Part shown: piece after piece, positions 14,914 to 23,672 of the stretch
Layout of the letters: the number at the start of each line of letters is the position of its first letter
Numbering within the stretch: the stretch's first letter is position 1
NCBI RefSeq assembly: GCF_014762705.1
Contig: NZ_JABURL010000107.1
Coordinates: 1-64,000, forward strand
DNA: 64,000 nucleotides
Direction of reading: 5' to 3'
Origin: Cyclobacterium sp.
GTDB lineage: Bacteria; Bacteroidota; Bacteroidia; Cytophagales; Cyclobacteriaceae
Notes under the pieces: generated by a model
The model's database searches: none
Told to the model about the DNA's origin: nothing
Seen by the model: only the letters and a program-made list of their open reading frames with translations
Translations under genes and position numbers: made by a program

Positions 14914-17900
14914 TTATTCGCTCTTCATTTCCATTGACATGATTGCCATATTGACTGATTCTTCCTCGTTTAAAGCAGCCGTCACAATGTAAAGATCCTC
15001 ATATCCCAGGTTGCCAGCATCTTTAAAAGACAGCTCAAAAGGATACTGTGCCCTACCTGCTTCAGGTTTCTTCCTGATTACCGCCTGACTTAGCATTTTC
15101 CCCTCCGGGCTTCCAATTCTGGCTTCAATCTTGTAACCAAAATCAAAAGGATTTTGGGAACCTGCCAGGAAGGTAATGCCCGAAATGCCATCCAAATCGA
15201 TTTGTTTTAATGCAAAATGGCCTTTTGAGGTAGGTGCCAATAAAATTTGTTGTCCATTTACATCATAGGCATTGAATCCTTCAATTTCGTCCACATTCCC
15301 TAAATTGATTTTACTGTTTCTCAGGAATACGGAGGTAGAAGAACTCAGGGGTTTAATATTTTCAGCTCCCCGATCTGTATAACTGGCATTCAGTATCATT
15401 ACGCCATTTGGGGCCATTTCTTTGCCCATTGCTGGTTCTATTACACCGCTAGCCGGAAGTGAAGCCGCCAGGCTCTCCAGGTCTCCCAGTGATAATACCC
15501 AGGCAACGATTTTTCTGGCATCCCCTTCCTTGAGATCCGGATTGGCAGGCATCATGGTCTCTCCCCAAACTCCGGAGCCACCTTTGAGGATTTTATTGAC
15601 CAAATAATCCGCAGCAGCGGCATCTCCCTCATATTTTTGGGATACCGCTGTATAGGCTGGCCCTATGGAAGCGGCATCTACCTTGTGGCAGGTTTTACAA
15701 GTAAGTGATTCCATGATACTTTTGCCGGCCATGGCTTCTGACATGACCTGGTGACCCACGGAGGCTTCTGCCATATCAAATCCGTCGATGTAATCTGCCG
15801 AAACGTATAGGGAGGATAAATCTTCCCCTGCTGTGGGATCGTCGGGATCATTGACACTGACTTCATAGGCTACTTTCTTATCTGGGAAATAGAAACTGCC
15901 GTTGCTGGTAAATTCAATATTGATTTCCGGAGCCACATTCCCTGCATATACATTAATCGTATTGCTATTGGCCGTTTCATTGTCCGGGTCGTTCACCTGA
16001 AGGGAAATGTCATAGTCCCCAATGGCATTGTAGGTGTACGTCAACTCCGGAACATCCGTAGTAATGGATTCTCCATTTCCCAAATCCCAGTTATAGGTCA
16101 GTGGGTCATTTTCAGGATCCATAACATCAGCTTGGAGACTTACCTCCAGGGGCAGGCTTCCGGAGGTCTTGTCGGAGGATAATCCTGCAATTACCGGAGC
16201 CCTGTTGCCAGGATTATAGTTGATTACTGAAAGGGCCGCATCCGGATTGGCACTGAACCAGCCATTTCCATATTCCAACAGGTACAACTTGCCATCAGGA
16301 CCAAGTTCAAGGTCGATCAGGGCATTGTGTCTGACACCCTCCATGAAAGGTTCCATTTTCAAATAATCCCCATTTTCATCCATGGTAACCACTTTTATCC
16401 AGCCCCTGATCCATTCGTAAATGAATAGCTTTCCATCGTAGTAATCCGGAAGACCCCCACCGTTTGGATAAAGATCGGAATAATATACAGGACCTGCCAT
16501 GGCATTTCTTCCGCCTGTCCCTACTTGCGGAAATGCTTCTGATTGGTCATAAGGATAATAGATAAAGGCCGGTTGGGCTGGAGGAAGCTCCCTTAAACCG
16601 GTATTGTTTTGGGATATGTTTACCGGAGAAAGGGGATCAAACTGTCTACCTGGTTCACCAGTATCAAAATCATAGGCATTGTAGGGGTAGTTGTCCCCTA
16701 CGAAGAATGGCCAACCAAAAAAGCCGGCTTTCTTGGCCTGATTGACCTCATCATATCCCCTGGGACCCCTCACTCCCAAGCTGTCTGCCCTTGCATCAGG
16801 CCCTACTTCACCCCAATACAGGTAACCTGTTTTCTTGTCTACGGAGATTCGGTATGGGTTTCGGTTACCTTGAACATAAATTTCCGGTTTGGTTCCTTCC
16901 ATCCCCTCGGGATAAAGATTCCCTTCAGGGATACTGTAGCTTCCATCTTCATTGACTTTGATCCGGATTATTTTTCCTCTCAGGTCATTGGTATTTCCCG
17001 AAGACCTGGCGGCATCGTACTGCTCAAATCCGGGCCTATCGTCCAGAGGAGCATATCCCCTTAAGGTATGCTCCTGGTTTGGTTGATTAAATGGCGTTGA
17101 ATTGTCGCCTGCCGATACGTAGAGCAAACCTTCACTGTCGAAGGCAATGGACCCGCCTGTATGGCAGCAAATATCCCGTTGGGAATAAAACTCCAGAATG
17201 ACCTGTTCGGAATCCATTTTCCATTCGTCATCTTCAAATTTAAACCTGGCTAGCCGGTTGACGGATTTGCCCGTGGGACTGTAGAAAACATATACCCAAT
17301 GGTTATTCTCGAAATCAGGATCTATCTGGATGCCCATCAGGCCTTCCTCTGCATTTACCCTTGGCACATCTGTTTTCCAATAAACATCCAGGCTTGTCAA
17401 TTGAGTGGTGGTGGAATCACCTGCTTTATAATGCAGGATTTCCCCTCTTCTTTGTGCAATCAAAATATCCAGATTGGGGAGAATGGCCATCTCAGTGGGT
17501 TCGGTAAATTCGCCCTTTACCATGGACACTTTTTCAAACCGATTGGCTTCGGGAACCCTCTTGCTAATGGCTTTTGAATAGTCAAGCTTCTTATTTGCTC
17601 CAATGGCGTACTTGATACCTTCAAGCAGGTGTTGCAGGTACAGTTCCTCCTCAAAGGAAGCCGATGTATGTCCTCCTCCGGTGTAAAAAGCCCTTCCACC
17701 ATCATACTCATGGTACCAGGCAATGGGATGCTCGCCCATGTCTTCTCCTCCCTGATAACTGTCCTCATCCAGGGTCATCAATACCTGTACACTTTCATTG
17801 AAATCCTTGTAACTGTACCATTCATCGGTTCTGGTCCATTGGTCCGGTAAGAAAGAAGTACTGCTGTGGGACTTATCTACTACATCAATAAGCCCTTCCT

Positions 17901-18348
17901 GTACATTGGGATGTGGGTCATTGATGCCCGGATGATCAGAAAAATACCCTCCAGCCATTTTTCCATACCAGGCCCAATCATACTCAGTATCCGCTGCAGC
18001 ATGGATGCCTACATAAGCACCCCCAGCTTGTATGTACCTTTCAAAATCCGCTTCCTGGTAATGGTTAAGTACATCTCCAGTGGTACTAAGAAATATAACC
18101 GCACTGTATTGTTCCAGAATTTCTTCGGTAAACAATGCTGCATTGGTGGTGGTGTCTACCTGAAAACCATTTTCCTCTCCTAATTTTAAAATTGCCTGAA
18201 TACCATCCGGGATGGATTCATGGTAATAACCCAATGTTTTGGAGAAAACCAATACTTTTGGGTCTCCGGATCTGGTTGAACAGGCCCCTATAAAAAGCCC
18301 GGCAAACAAAAGGGCCATAAAGCCCTTCATCACGCGTTTGATATACAT
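14914..18348 (-). CDS. Large lipoprotein: ThuA, glucose/sorbosone dehydrogenase, PKD and cytochrome c domains
   Basis: The 1144-residue protein is exported and lipidated (lipobox IGAC, Cys23). Domains in order: ThuA-like (about 30-245, starting KVLVFSKTLGYYHESIP), a PQQ-dependent GSDH-type beta-propeller (about 265-715, with DLRGKIIRI, GNRNPYRISVD and WGEVGPDA), a PKD domain (about 720-805, with DPENDPLTYNWDLGNG), a cytochrome c domain with the haem site CKTCH (Cys884, Cys887, His888), and a C-terminal beta domain, possibly carbohydrate-binding. Such proteins are thought to oxidise sugars at the cell surface and pass electrons through the haem. Substrate unknown. It is monocistronic and ends at a strong shared terminator. 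Confidence 0.92.
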   Translation of the reverse strand: MYIKRVMKGFMALLFAGLFIGACSTRSGDPKVLVFSKTLGYYHESIPDGIQAILKLGEENGFQVDTTTNAALFTEEILEQYSAVIFLSTTGDVLNHYQEADFERYIQAGGAYVGIHAAADTEYDWAWYGKMAGGYFSDHPGINDPHPNVQEGLIDVVDKSHSSTSFLPDQWTRTDEWYSYKDFNESVQVLMTLDEDSYQGGEDMGEHPIAWYHEYDGGRAFYTGGGHTSASFEEELYLQHLLEGIKYAIGANKKLDYSKAISKRVPEANRFEKVSMVKGEFTEPTEMAILPNLDILIAQRRGEILHYKAGDSTTTQLTSLDVYWKTDVPRVNAEEGLMGIQIDPDFENNHWVYVFYSPTGKSVNRLARFKFEDDEWKMDSEQVILEFYSQRDICCHTGGSIAFDSEGLLYVSAGDNSTPFNQPNQEHTLRGYAPLDDRPGFEQYDAARSSGNTNDLRGKIIRIKVNEDGSYSIPEGNLYPEGMEGTKPEIYVQGNRNPYRISVDKKTGYLYWGEVGPDARADSLGVRGPRGYDEVNQAKKAGFFGWPFFVGDNYPYNAYDFDTGEPGRQFDPLSPVNISQNNTGLRELPPAQPAFIYYPYDQSEAFPQVGTGGRNAMAGPVYYSDLYPNGGGLPDYYDGKLFIYEWIRGWIKVVTMDENGDYLKMEPFMEGVRHNALIDLELGPDGKLYLLEYGNGWFSANPDAALSVINYNPGNRAPVIAGLSSDKTSGSLPLEVSLQADVMDPENDPLTYNWDLGNGESITTDVPELTYTYNAIGDYDISLQVNDPDNETANSNTINVYAGNVAPEINIEFTSNGSFYFPDKKVAYEVSVNDPDDPTAGEDLSSLYVSADYIDGFDMAEASVGHQVMSEAMAGKSIMESLTCKTCHKVDAASIGPAYTAVSQKYEGDAAAADYLVNKILKGGSGVWGETMMPANPDLKEGDARKIVAWVLSLGDLESLAASLPASGVIEPAMGKEMAPNGVMILNASYTDRGAENIKPLSSSTSVFLRNSKINLGNVDEIEGFNAYDVNGQQILLAPTSKGHFALKQIDLDGISGITFLAGSQNPFDFGYKIEARIGSPEGKMLSQAVIRKKPEAGRAQYPFELSFKDAGNLGYEDLYIVTAALNEEESVNMAIMSMEMKSE

Positions 18349-18611
18349 ACTTTGTTTGATTTTTGCAGCAATATAAAGAATATCTTTTTTATGTAGCTTC
18401 CGTTTATCAATATTTTAGTTTAAATGCCCCTAAACCCTATTTTGATTATAAAATCCTGCGAATTGCGGGTGCTAATTCCTTACCAGGAAAAGGGGTAATA
18501 CTCTGATAAGCCGGACCATTTAAACATCTACTCCAATTTCAGCAAAACCTCCTCGAACCAGTGTGGAAAGTTTTGCCTGTTTCAGGTACAACAAAGTCAA
18601 AAAAGAAACAA

Positions 18612-19481
18612 TTAACCATGCATTGCCAAATAAATGAAAAACAGATTCAGGGCTGTAGCGGATATTTTGTTCATCCACATGGCCATCTGGTGGCTGACAT
18701 ATTTTTGCGGATTTTTTTGGACCAGTAAAAACCAAAGCGAAAAATAGCTCACCACTGGCAACATGGCGAATAAAAAAGCCCAAATGGCTGAAGATAAATT
18801 CATACTTATAAAATACTGCACAAAGGCCAGGCCTCCCAGCAGGAACCAGATGGCTGCAAAACCAAATGTTCCTGTTATCCCAAGTTTGATGCTTAGGGTG
18901 ATATCCCCTCTTTTAAGATCTTCCTCATGTTGGTATACCTGCGTCAGCGGATAGGATCCCAATAGAAGCACACTCGTAAGCATGGCCGGTATCCAGACCT
19001 CTTTTTGTGCCAACTCAGCTAAACCAGACCCTGAAAACCCCTCATAACACATCCCGAAAGTAAATGCCCCCTGAAAAAGGCCCGCAGTAAGCCAGCTGAT
19101 GAAAGGGTATTTTTTTAGCCGGATAGCCGGATGACTGTAGGCCATGGACACCAAACCGTAAACCAATACCATGAATAAAAAAACAGGACCCAAAAGTGTG
19201 GACAACAAAAGGGCGAGGAAAAAAAATGTTTGGGAGAGATAGTAAAGCCCTTTGGTTACCTTTTTGGGGTTTTTCAACCCGCCAATGCTCTTTTCGTCCT
19301 TGTCAAAATAACTGTTGTAGCCATTGCTGGAGGGATAAAGCAAAAAATGAAGGATGACCCATACCCAAATGGCTCTGAATGTATCCACTTGGGGAACGGT
19401 AGCCAATGCAAACAAAAATACGGGCATCAGGTAAAAAGAAAAGGGGATTCTTAAGTGTTCCCAACTGGATTTTTTAAACAT
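18612..19481 (-). CDS. UbiA-family prenyltransferase
   Basis: The 289-residue protein has about eight helices and the two acidic motifs of UbiA enzymes: NGYNSYFDKDEKSIGG near residue 55 (the N/DxxxD site) and YQHEEDLKRGDITLSIKLG near residue 185. UbiA enzymes move a prenyl chain onto an aromatic or other acceptor in the membrane, as in quinone synthesis. Here it diverges from a type III polyketide synthase gene with 87 bp between start codons, so a polyketide-derived phenolic ring is the natural acceptor to propose. It lacks the context of menA or ubiA quinone genes. Function beyond the family is inference. Confidence 0.88.
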   Translation of the reverse strand: MFKKSSWEHLRIPFSFYLMPVFLFALATVPQVDTFRAIWVWVILHFLLYPSSNGYNSYFDKDEKSIGGLKNPKKVTKGLYYLSQTFFFLALLLSTLLGPVFLFMVLVYGLVSMAYSHPAIRLKKYPFISWLTAGLFQGAFTFGMCYEGFSGSGLAELAQKEVWIPAMLTSVLLLGSYPLTQVYQHEEDLKRGDITLSIKLGITGTFGFAAIWFLLGGLAFVQYFISMNLSSAIWAFLFAMLPVVSYFSLWFLLVQKNPQKYVSHQMAMWMNKISATALNLFFIYLAMHG

Positions 19482-19568
19482 AACTAGAAAGCTTGATAAC
19501 TTTTCGCCAAGGCAACTGTTTTTTACTTATCTTGAAAATTACAATAAAATTCAGCTAAATTGAAATCC

Positions 19569-20645
19569 ATGCAAAGCCATATCGTCAGTATTGGGCTGGC
19601 CAACCCGGGAAATCCCATCCCACAGGAAAACATCAGTCGTTTTATGCAAATGGCTCATGGACTGGATAGCAGTGAAAGCAGGAAATTAAGTTTTGTCTAC
19701 CGCAAATCCGGAATTCAGCAACGGTATAGTGCTTTGAAGGATTTTAATCATGAAGATCCGGATAAGTTTAATTTTTTTCCCAACAACAATACCCTGGAGC
19801 CTTTTCCGGGTACAGCCAGCAGGATGCATGTTTTCCGGAAAGAGGCGCCCCTTTTGGCAAACCTTGCCATTCAGCGCTGCTTGCTGAAGGCAGATGAATT
19901 GCCCGGTAATGTTACCCATCTGGTATTGGTTTCCTGCACCGGAATGTATGCTCCGGGTGTAGAAATGGACATTATTCAGGCAATGGGTTTCAGCAATACC
20001 ATAGAGAGGTATGCGATTCATTTTATGGGCTGCTACGCTGCATTCAATGCGATTAAGTTGGCAGACAGGATATGCCGAAGCGAACCAGAAGCAAAGGTAT
20101 TGCTGGTAGGTGTGGAACTTTGCACCATTCATTTTCAAAAAGACTACAATGAGGACAATGTCATTGCCAATGCTTTGTTTGGTGATGGGGCTGCAGCGGT
20201 GCTCATAAAAACTTCTGCGGGGGGCCTTGGCATCAAGCAATACCAAAGCAATATTTTGATAGAGGGGGAGTCAGAAATGGCCTGGTCCATTGGGGATTTT
20301 GGATTTGAAATGAAACTCAGTAAGTACATACCAGAATTGTTGAGCAATGGGATACAGGAGTTTAAGATCAATTTGGAGAAAAAGTTTGGCATTTCCCGGA
20401 TCAGTCAGTTTGCCATTCATCCCGGGGGGAAACAAATTTTAAGAAAAATAGAAGCTGCCTTTGGTATTGGAGAAAAACAGAACTTTCATTCCCACCGGAT
20501 TTTGGAGAAATTTGGAAACATGTCCTCCGTCACCATTTTATTCGTTTTGGCGGCTATTCTGGAAGACCCTACCATTCAGGGGGAAATATTGGCCATGGGT
20601 TTTGGCCCGGGGTTAACATTGGAAACATTACTGATAGAAAAATGA
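19569..20645 (+). CDS. Type III polyketide synthase (chalcone synthase-like)
   Basis: The enzyme condenses an acyl-CoA starter with malonyl-CoA units to make an aromatic polyketide or pyrone. I chose ATG 19569 over the TTG at 19560; the protein is then 358 residues, normal for the family. The thiolase-fold triad is intact: Cys123 in LVSCTGMYAPG, His284 in FAIHPGG and Asn317 in KFGNMSSV. LFGDGAAAVLI is also typical. It overlaps the methyltransferase gene downstream and faces a UbiA prenyltransferase, suggesting that the product is methylated and prenylated. The C-terminus MGFGPGLTLETLL is the family end. Confidence 0.95.
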   Translation: MQSHIVSIGLANPGNPIPQENISRFMQMAHGLDSSESRKLSFVYRKSGIQQRYSALKDFNHEDPDKFNFFPNNNTLEPFPGTASRMHVFRKEAPLLANLAIQRCLLKADELPGNVTHLVLVSCTGMYAPGVEMDIIQAMGFSNTIERYAIHFMGCYAAFNAIKLADRICRSEPEAKVLLVGVELCTIHFQKDYNEDNVIANALFGDGAAAVLIKTSAGGLGIKQYQSNILIEGESEMAWSIGDFGFEMKLSKYIPELLSNGIQEFKINLEKKFGISRISQFAIHPGGKQILRKIEAAFGIGEKQNFHSHRILEKFGNMSSVTILFVLAAILEDPTIQGEILAMGFGPGLTLETLLIEK

Positions 20646-21352
20646 TGGGTAAATTTTCACGAAGGAGTCAGGCCAAAGAATTGATGGACGATTTGCAATG
20701 CAATGGAAGGGAATTGGAACAGACGCTTCGGGAACTGAAAACCATCAACAGGCTGCTGGGTGGCAACAGCGTCACCACCTCTGGTTTGGAACAACTGATC
20801 AGGGAAAGACCACAGGAGGTTTATTCCATTGCAGACCTGGGTTGTGGAGGAGGCGATATGGCCATGCTGATAAAAAAATGGTCCAGCGATAGGGGCTACT
20901 CCAGCCAGGTGATCGGGGTAGATGCTAACCCGCACATTATAAACCTTGCAAAGCAGCATGCAAGGGCGGCAGAGGTGGATGTTGACTTCAGGGTGGGCAA
21001 TGTGTTTGATCCCGGATTTCTGAAGCAAGAAGCGGATATTTTGACATGTACCTTATTTACCCATCATTTTACAAATGAAGAACTCATCGAACTTTTAGCA
21101 AACCTCAAATCTGTGGGCAGGCTGGGATTGGTGATCAATGACTTGCACCGTCATTTCCTGGCTTATTATAGCATAATGGGCCTGACGGCATTGTTTTCAC
21201 GGTCTGGAATGGTAAAAAATGACGCCCCTCTTTCTGTATTGAGGGCTTTTTCCAAATCGGACTGGGAGCAAATACTGAAGGCTTCAGGAGTGGGAAAATT
21301 CAAAATTTCCTGGCATTGGGCATTCAGGTGGCAGGTTATTTGCTGGTTCTGA
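20642..21352 (+). CDS. Class I SAM-dependent methyltransferase
   Basis: The 236-residue enzyme has the Rossmann SAM-binding motif I as IADLGCGGGDMAML (near residue 60) and motif II as VIGVDANPHIINLA, followed by FRVGN and LTCTLFTHHFTN. It is soluble except for a hydrophobic patch near 175. It starts at either of two overlapping ATGs (20642 or 20645) that overlap the polyketide synthase stop, so the two are translationally coupled. The likely acceptor is the polyketide product, as an O- or C-methyl acceptor. Bacteroidota commonly pair a type III synthase with such a methyltransferase. Confidence 0.9.
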   Translation: MMGKFSRRSQAKELMDDLQCNGRELEQTLRELKTINRLLGGNSVTTSGLEQLIRERPQEVYSIADLGCGGGDMAMLIKKWSSDRGYSSQVIGVDANPHIINLAKQHARAAEVDVDFRVGNVFDPGFLKQEADILTCTLFTHHFTNEELIELLANLKSVGRLGLVINDLHRHFLAYYSIMGLTALFSRSGMVKNDAPLSVLRAFSKSDWEQILKASGVGKFKISWHWAFRWQVICWF

Positions 21353-21400
21353 GTAAATTTTCGTATTTTAAAATTATTAAAACCAAAATCATTCTAAACT

Positions 21401-22252
21401 ATGGATATAGATACTATTGATTTCGCAGGCATGATGGAAAATGCTGTGCCATTTATTTTGCTAGCCCTGAAGAGTATTCTGATTGCCGTAATTATTTATT
21501 TTATCGGTAAATGGGTAATTAATTTTACACTTAAGGCGATAGATAAAGTTTTTGTCAAATATGAAGTAGAACCTTCCTTATCCAGTTTTTTGAGAAGCTT
21601 TTTAAAGGGATTATTATATGTTTTGTTGATACTGGCGGTATTGTCCACCTTGGGGGTTGAAGTAACCGCTTTTATTGCCATTTTAGGTGCTGCTGGTTTG
21701 GCCGTTGGTCTGGCCCTTCAGGGTTCATTGGCCAATTTTGCAGGAGGAATCCTGATACTGATTTTCAAGCCTTTTAAAGTGGGAGATACCATTGAAGCAC
21801 AGGGAACCTTAGGCTCCGTAGAAAACATTGCTATTCTTTATACCACTGTTCGAAATTTTGACAATAAGGTGGTAACCATTCCTAACGGAGCCCTGGCAAA
21901 CAATAGTATTACCAATTTTTCTGTCAAGCCTACCCGTCGTGTGGAAATGGCTGTGGGTGTAGCTTACGGAACGGATTTGAAAAAGACCCGGCAGGTCATT
22001 TTGGACACCTTGAAAAAGGATGATCGGATTCATGAAGATCCTGCTCCTGCTGTTTATTTCACCAATTTTGGCGATAATTCACTAGATTTGTCAGTAAGGT
22101 GTTGGGCAGATGCAGATAATTTGTGGCCGGTATTCTGGGATAATATGGAAACCATTAAGGAGTCTCTGGAAGCGCACGACATAGAAGTACCTTTTCCTCA
22201 GCGGGATGTGCATCATTTTTTTCCGGAAGGAAAGCCTGAAATTAAAGGATAA
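21401..22252 (+). CDS. Small-conductance MscS-type mechanosensitive channel
   Basis: The 283-residue channel matches E. coli MscS in length and order. Three helices come first (about 18-40, 62-82, 88-115), the last being the glycine/alanine-rich pore helix with AILGAAGLAVGLALQGSLANFAGG. The beta domain then has FKPFKVGDTIEAQGTLGSVENI and the signature TIPNGALANNSITNFS. The C-terminal alpha/beta domain ends HHFFPEGKPEIKG. It releases solutes on hypo-osmotic shock. It is separate from the methyltransferase (48 bp gap) and probably has its own promoter. Confidence 0.95.
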   Translation: MDIDTIDFAGMMENAVPFILLALKSILIAVIIYFIGKWVINFTLKAIDKVFVKYEVEPSLSSFLRSFLKGLLYVLLILAVLSTLGVEVTAFIAILGAAGLAVGLALQGSLANFAGGILILIFKPFKVGDTIEAQGTLGSVENIAILYTTVRNFDNKVVTIPNGALANNSITNFSVKPTRRVEMAVGVAYGTDLKKTRQVILDTLKKDDRIHEDPAPAVYFTNFGDNSLDLSVRCWADADNLWPVFWDNMETIKESLEAHDIEVPFPQRDVHHFFPEGKPEIKG

Positions 22253-22274
22253 TCCTATCAAAAGGGTGAAAAAG

Positions 22275-22312
22275 CCGGAGCCTCCAACACTACCAAGTTA
22301 AAGAGGCTCCGG
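22275..22312 (+). terminator. GC-rich hairpin after the MscS gene
   Basis: A perfect 10-bp stem (ccggagcctc with gaggctccgg) encloses an 18-nt loop, 22 bp after the stop codon. No T-run follows; the next bases are C/A-rich. It probably marks the 3' end of the mscS transcript, possibly by a processing or protective role and not by classic intrinsic termination. Confidence 0.5.
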
Positions 22313-22405
22313 GCAAACCCTACATTAAAAAATAACCAACTACCAAAATTCAATCAACTTCTCATCCAACGGCACACGTAATTTATTTTCTAAAAAATAA
22401 AATCT

Positions 22406-23212
22406 TTACTCCGGATGATTTAGTAAACATCCATCGCTGTCATAATTGACCAATATTTTTTCATTTTTATCGCTGATCAGTTGCATGCTTCCCTCGGAAG
22501 GTGCAGGTACACCCGATTCCATACATTCCTGCAGAAAAACGATTGATTTTACAATTTCAAAAGATGTTTTGGAATAATTGTCCGTTGACAATGTTCCTGA
22601 TCCAGATAAATAAATTCTAAAACCGGCATTTTCCGTAGACAACTGTAGATCTCTGATATACGACTGATCCAAGGTGAACTTTTGTCTGTTCGAATTGGTC
22701 AGCTGGAAATTTTTCGCTTCAGAAGCAAATCTTAAGCTTCTGCTTTCTGCCTGATATCCTTTATTTTCCAATTTTCGCTGACCTTCCATTTGTTTTCCGT
22801 TTAAGGAAAAATTTTCAAATCCAATGGTCAATTGGCTACCTTTATGCAGGAAATTAGCGGTGTAGGAAATGGTAAGTGTACCTTTTTTTTCCAAACCTCT
22901 ATTGCTGACACAACCTTCGCCATAATCTACTGTTATCCTTTTGTTTTTTTCATCCCTGCTAATTCTTGTACCGGGGCAGCTTGATTCGTCCAGCAAAGGC
23001 ATGATCTTTTGCTGGGTTAAATCCTGTTGCATCGCGGAAAGTACCAAAAGATCCACTTCCTCTATTAATCCCATCATTTCAGAAACCTCCAAAGTGGGAA
23101 TGATTGCAGATGTTGAACTCAGGTCCTCCTGTTCCGTTGAAATACAGGAAATAAGAATGAAAGGAAAGATTGCAACCAACCATTTTACCAAATATAGTTT
23201 TGGATTTCCCAT
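22406..23212 (-). CDS. Hypothetical lipoprotein
   Basis: ATG 23212 is the preferred start because it places a signal peptide with lipobox LISC (Cys23) at the N-terminus; an upstream in-frame extension of 28 codons looks untranslated. The product is about 268 residues. After the lipobox it has a serine/threonine-rich linker and then a beta-rich domain with SCPGTRISRD, a repeated alternation of KGTLTISY and QLTIGFENFSLNGK, and a closing CLLNHPE. Four cysteines outside the lipobox may pair. I recognise no family, though the fold looks like small periplasmic beta-sandwich lipoproteins of Bacteroidota. It is monocistronic. Confidence 0.75.
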   Translation of the reverse strand: MGNPKLYLVKWLVAIFPFILISCISTEQEDLSSTSAIIPTLEVSEMMGLIEEVDLLVLSAMQQDLTQQKIMPLLDESSCPGTRISRDEKNKRITVDYGEGCVSNRGLEKKGTLTISYTANFLHKGSQLTIGFENFSLNGKQMEGQRKLENKGYQAESRSLRFASEAKNFQLTNSNRQKFTLDQSYIRDLQLSTENAGFRIYLSGSGTLSTDNYSKTSFEIVKSIVFLQECMESGVPAPSEGSMQLISDKNEKILVNYDSDGCLLNHPE

Positions 23213-23672
23213 CTGTATCCTTCTGCTTAAGTCAATGATCGTTTGTTTGTAATCGAAAAGTAATACTGAATAAATTGTTAAACTAGTAAAAAACAAATTA
23301 ATTTATTATAAATATTGACAAAACATATATTTGATTTCAAAAAACAAAAAAATAGATATACTTTCAAAAATCCACTTAAAAGTGTGTTTTCCTAAATAAA
23401 AAATGCAGCTTGAATTAATATTATTTGTTATTCTGATTAGTTGCAGCTTTTTTTGTCAATAATGTTTTATTTTTTATTTAAAAATTATAGTTATTGCTTT
23501 GCAGGATCAGGAACTGCGTTTTTGACCTTTAAGTTTTAAGTGATATCATTAAGCATTATTAGGGAATTTGGCGAAGGCAAAAAAAGCGGATAAGTCTTGA
23601 TTATGAAGGATTATCTGTAAGCCCAAAAATTAATTTTATCTTTGGCCCCTGATCCATGAACCAACAGCATAC
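23213..23672. other. AT-rich divergent intergenic region
   Basis: About 460 bases between a minus-strand lipoprotein gene and the MutS-like gene, with no visible coding sequence. It is AT-rich with several A and T runs. A -7-like box TATCTTTG lies at 23637-23644, 29 bp before the MutS-like start codon, but no clear TTTG stands 19 bp upstream. A direct repeat tgcagct occurs at about 23404 and 23443. Confidence 0.4.

Noticed and set aside
19686-20246. A 186-codon open frame antisense to the polyketide synthase
   Set aside because: It is the reverse strand of an intact enzyme gene with visible catalytic residues.
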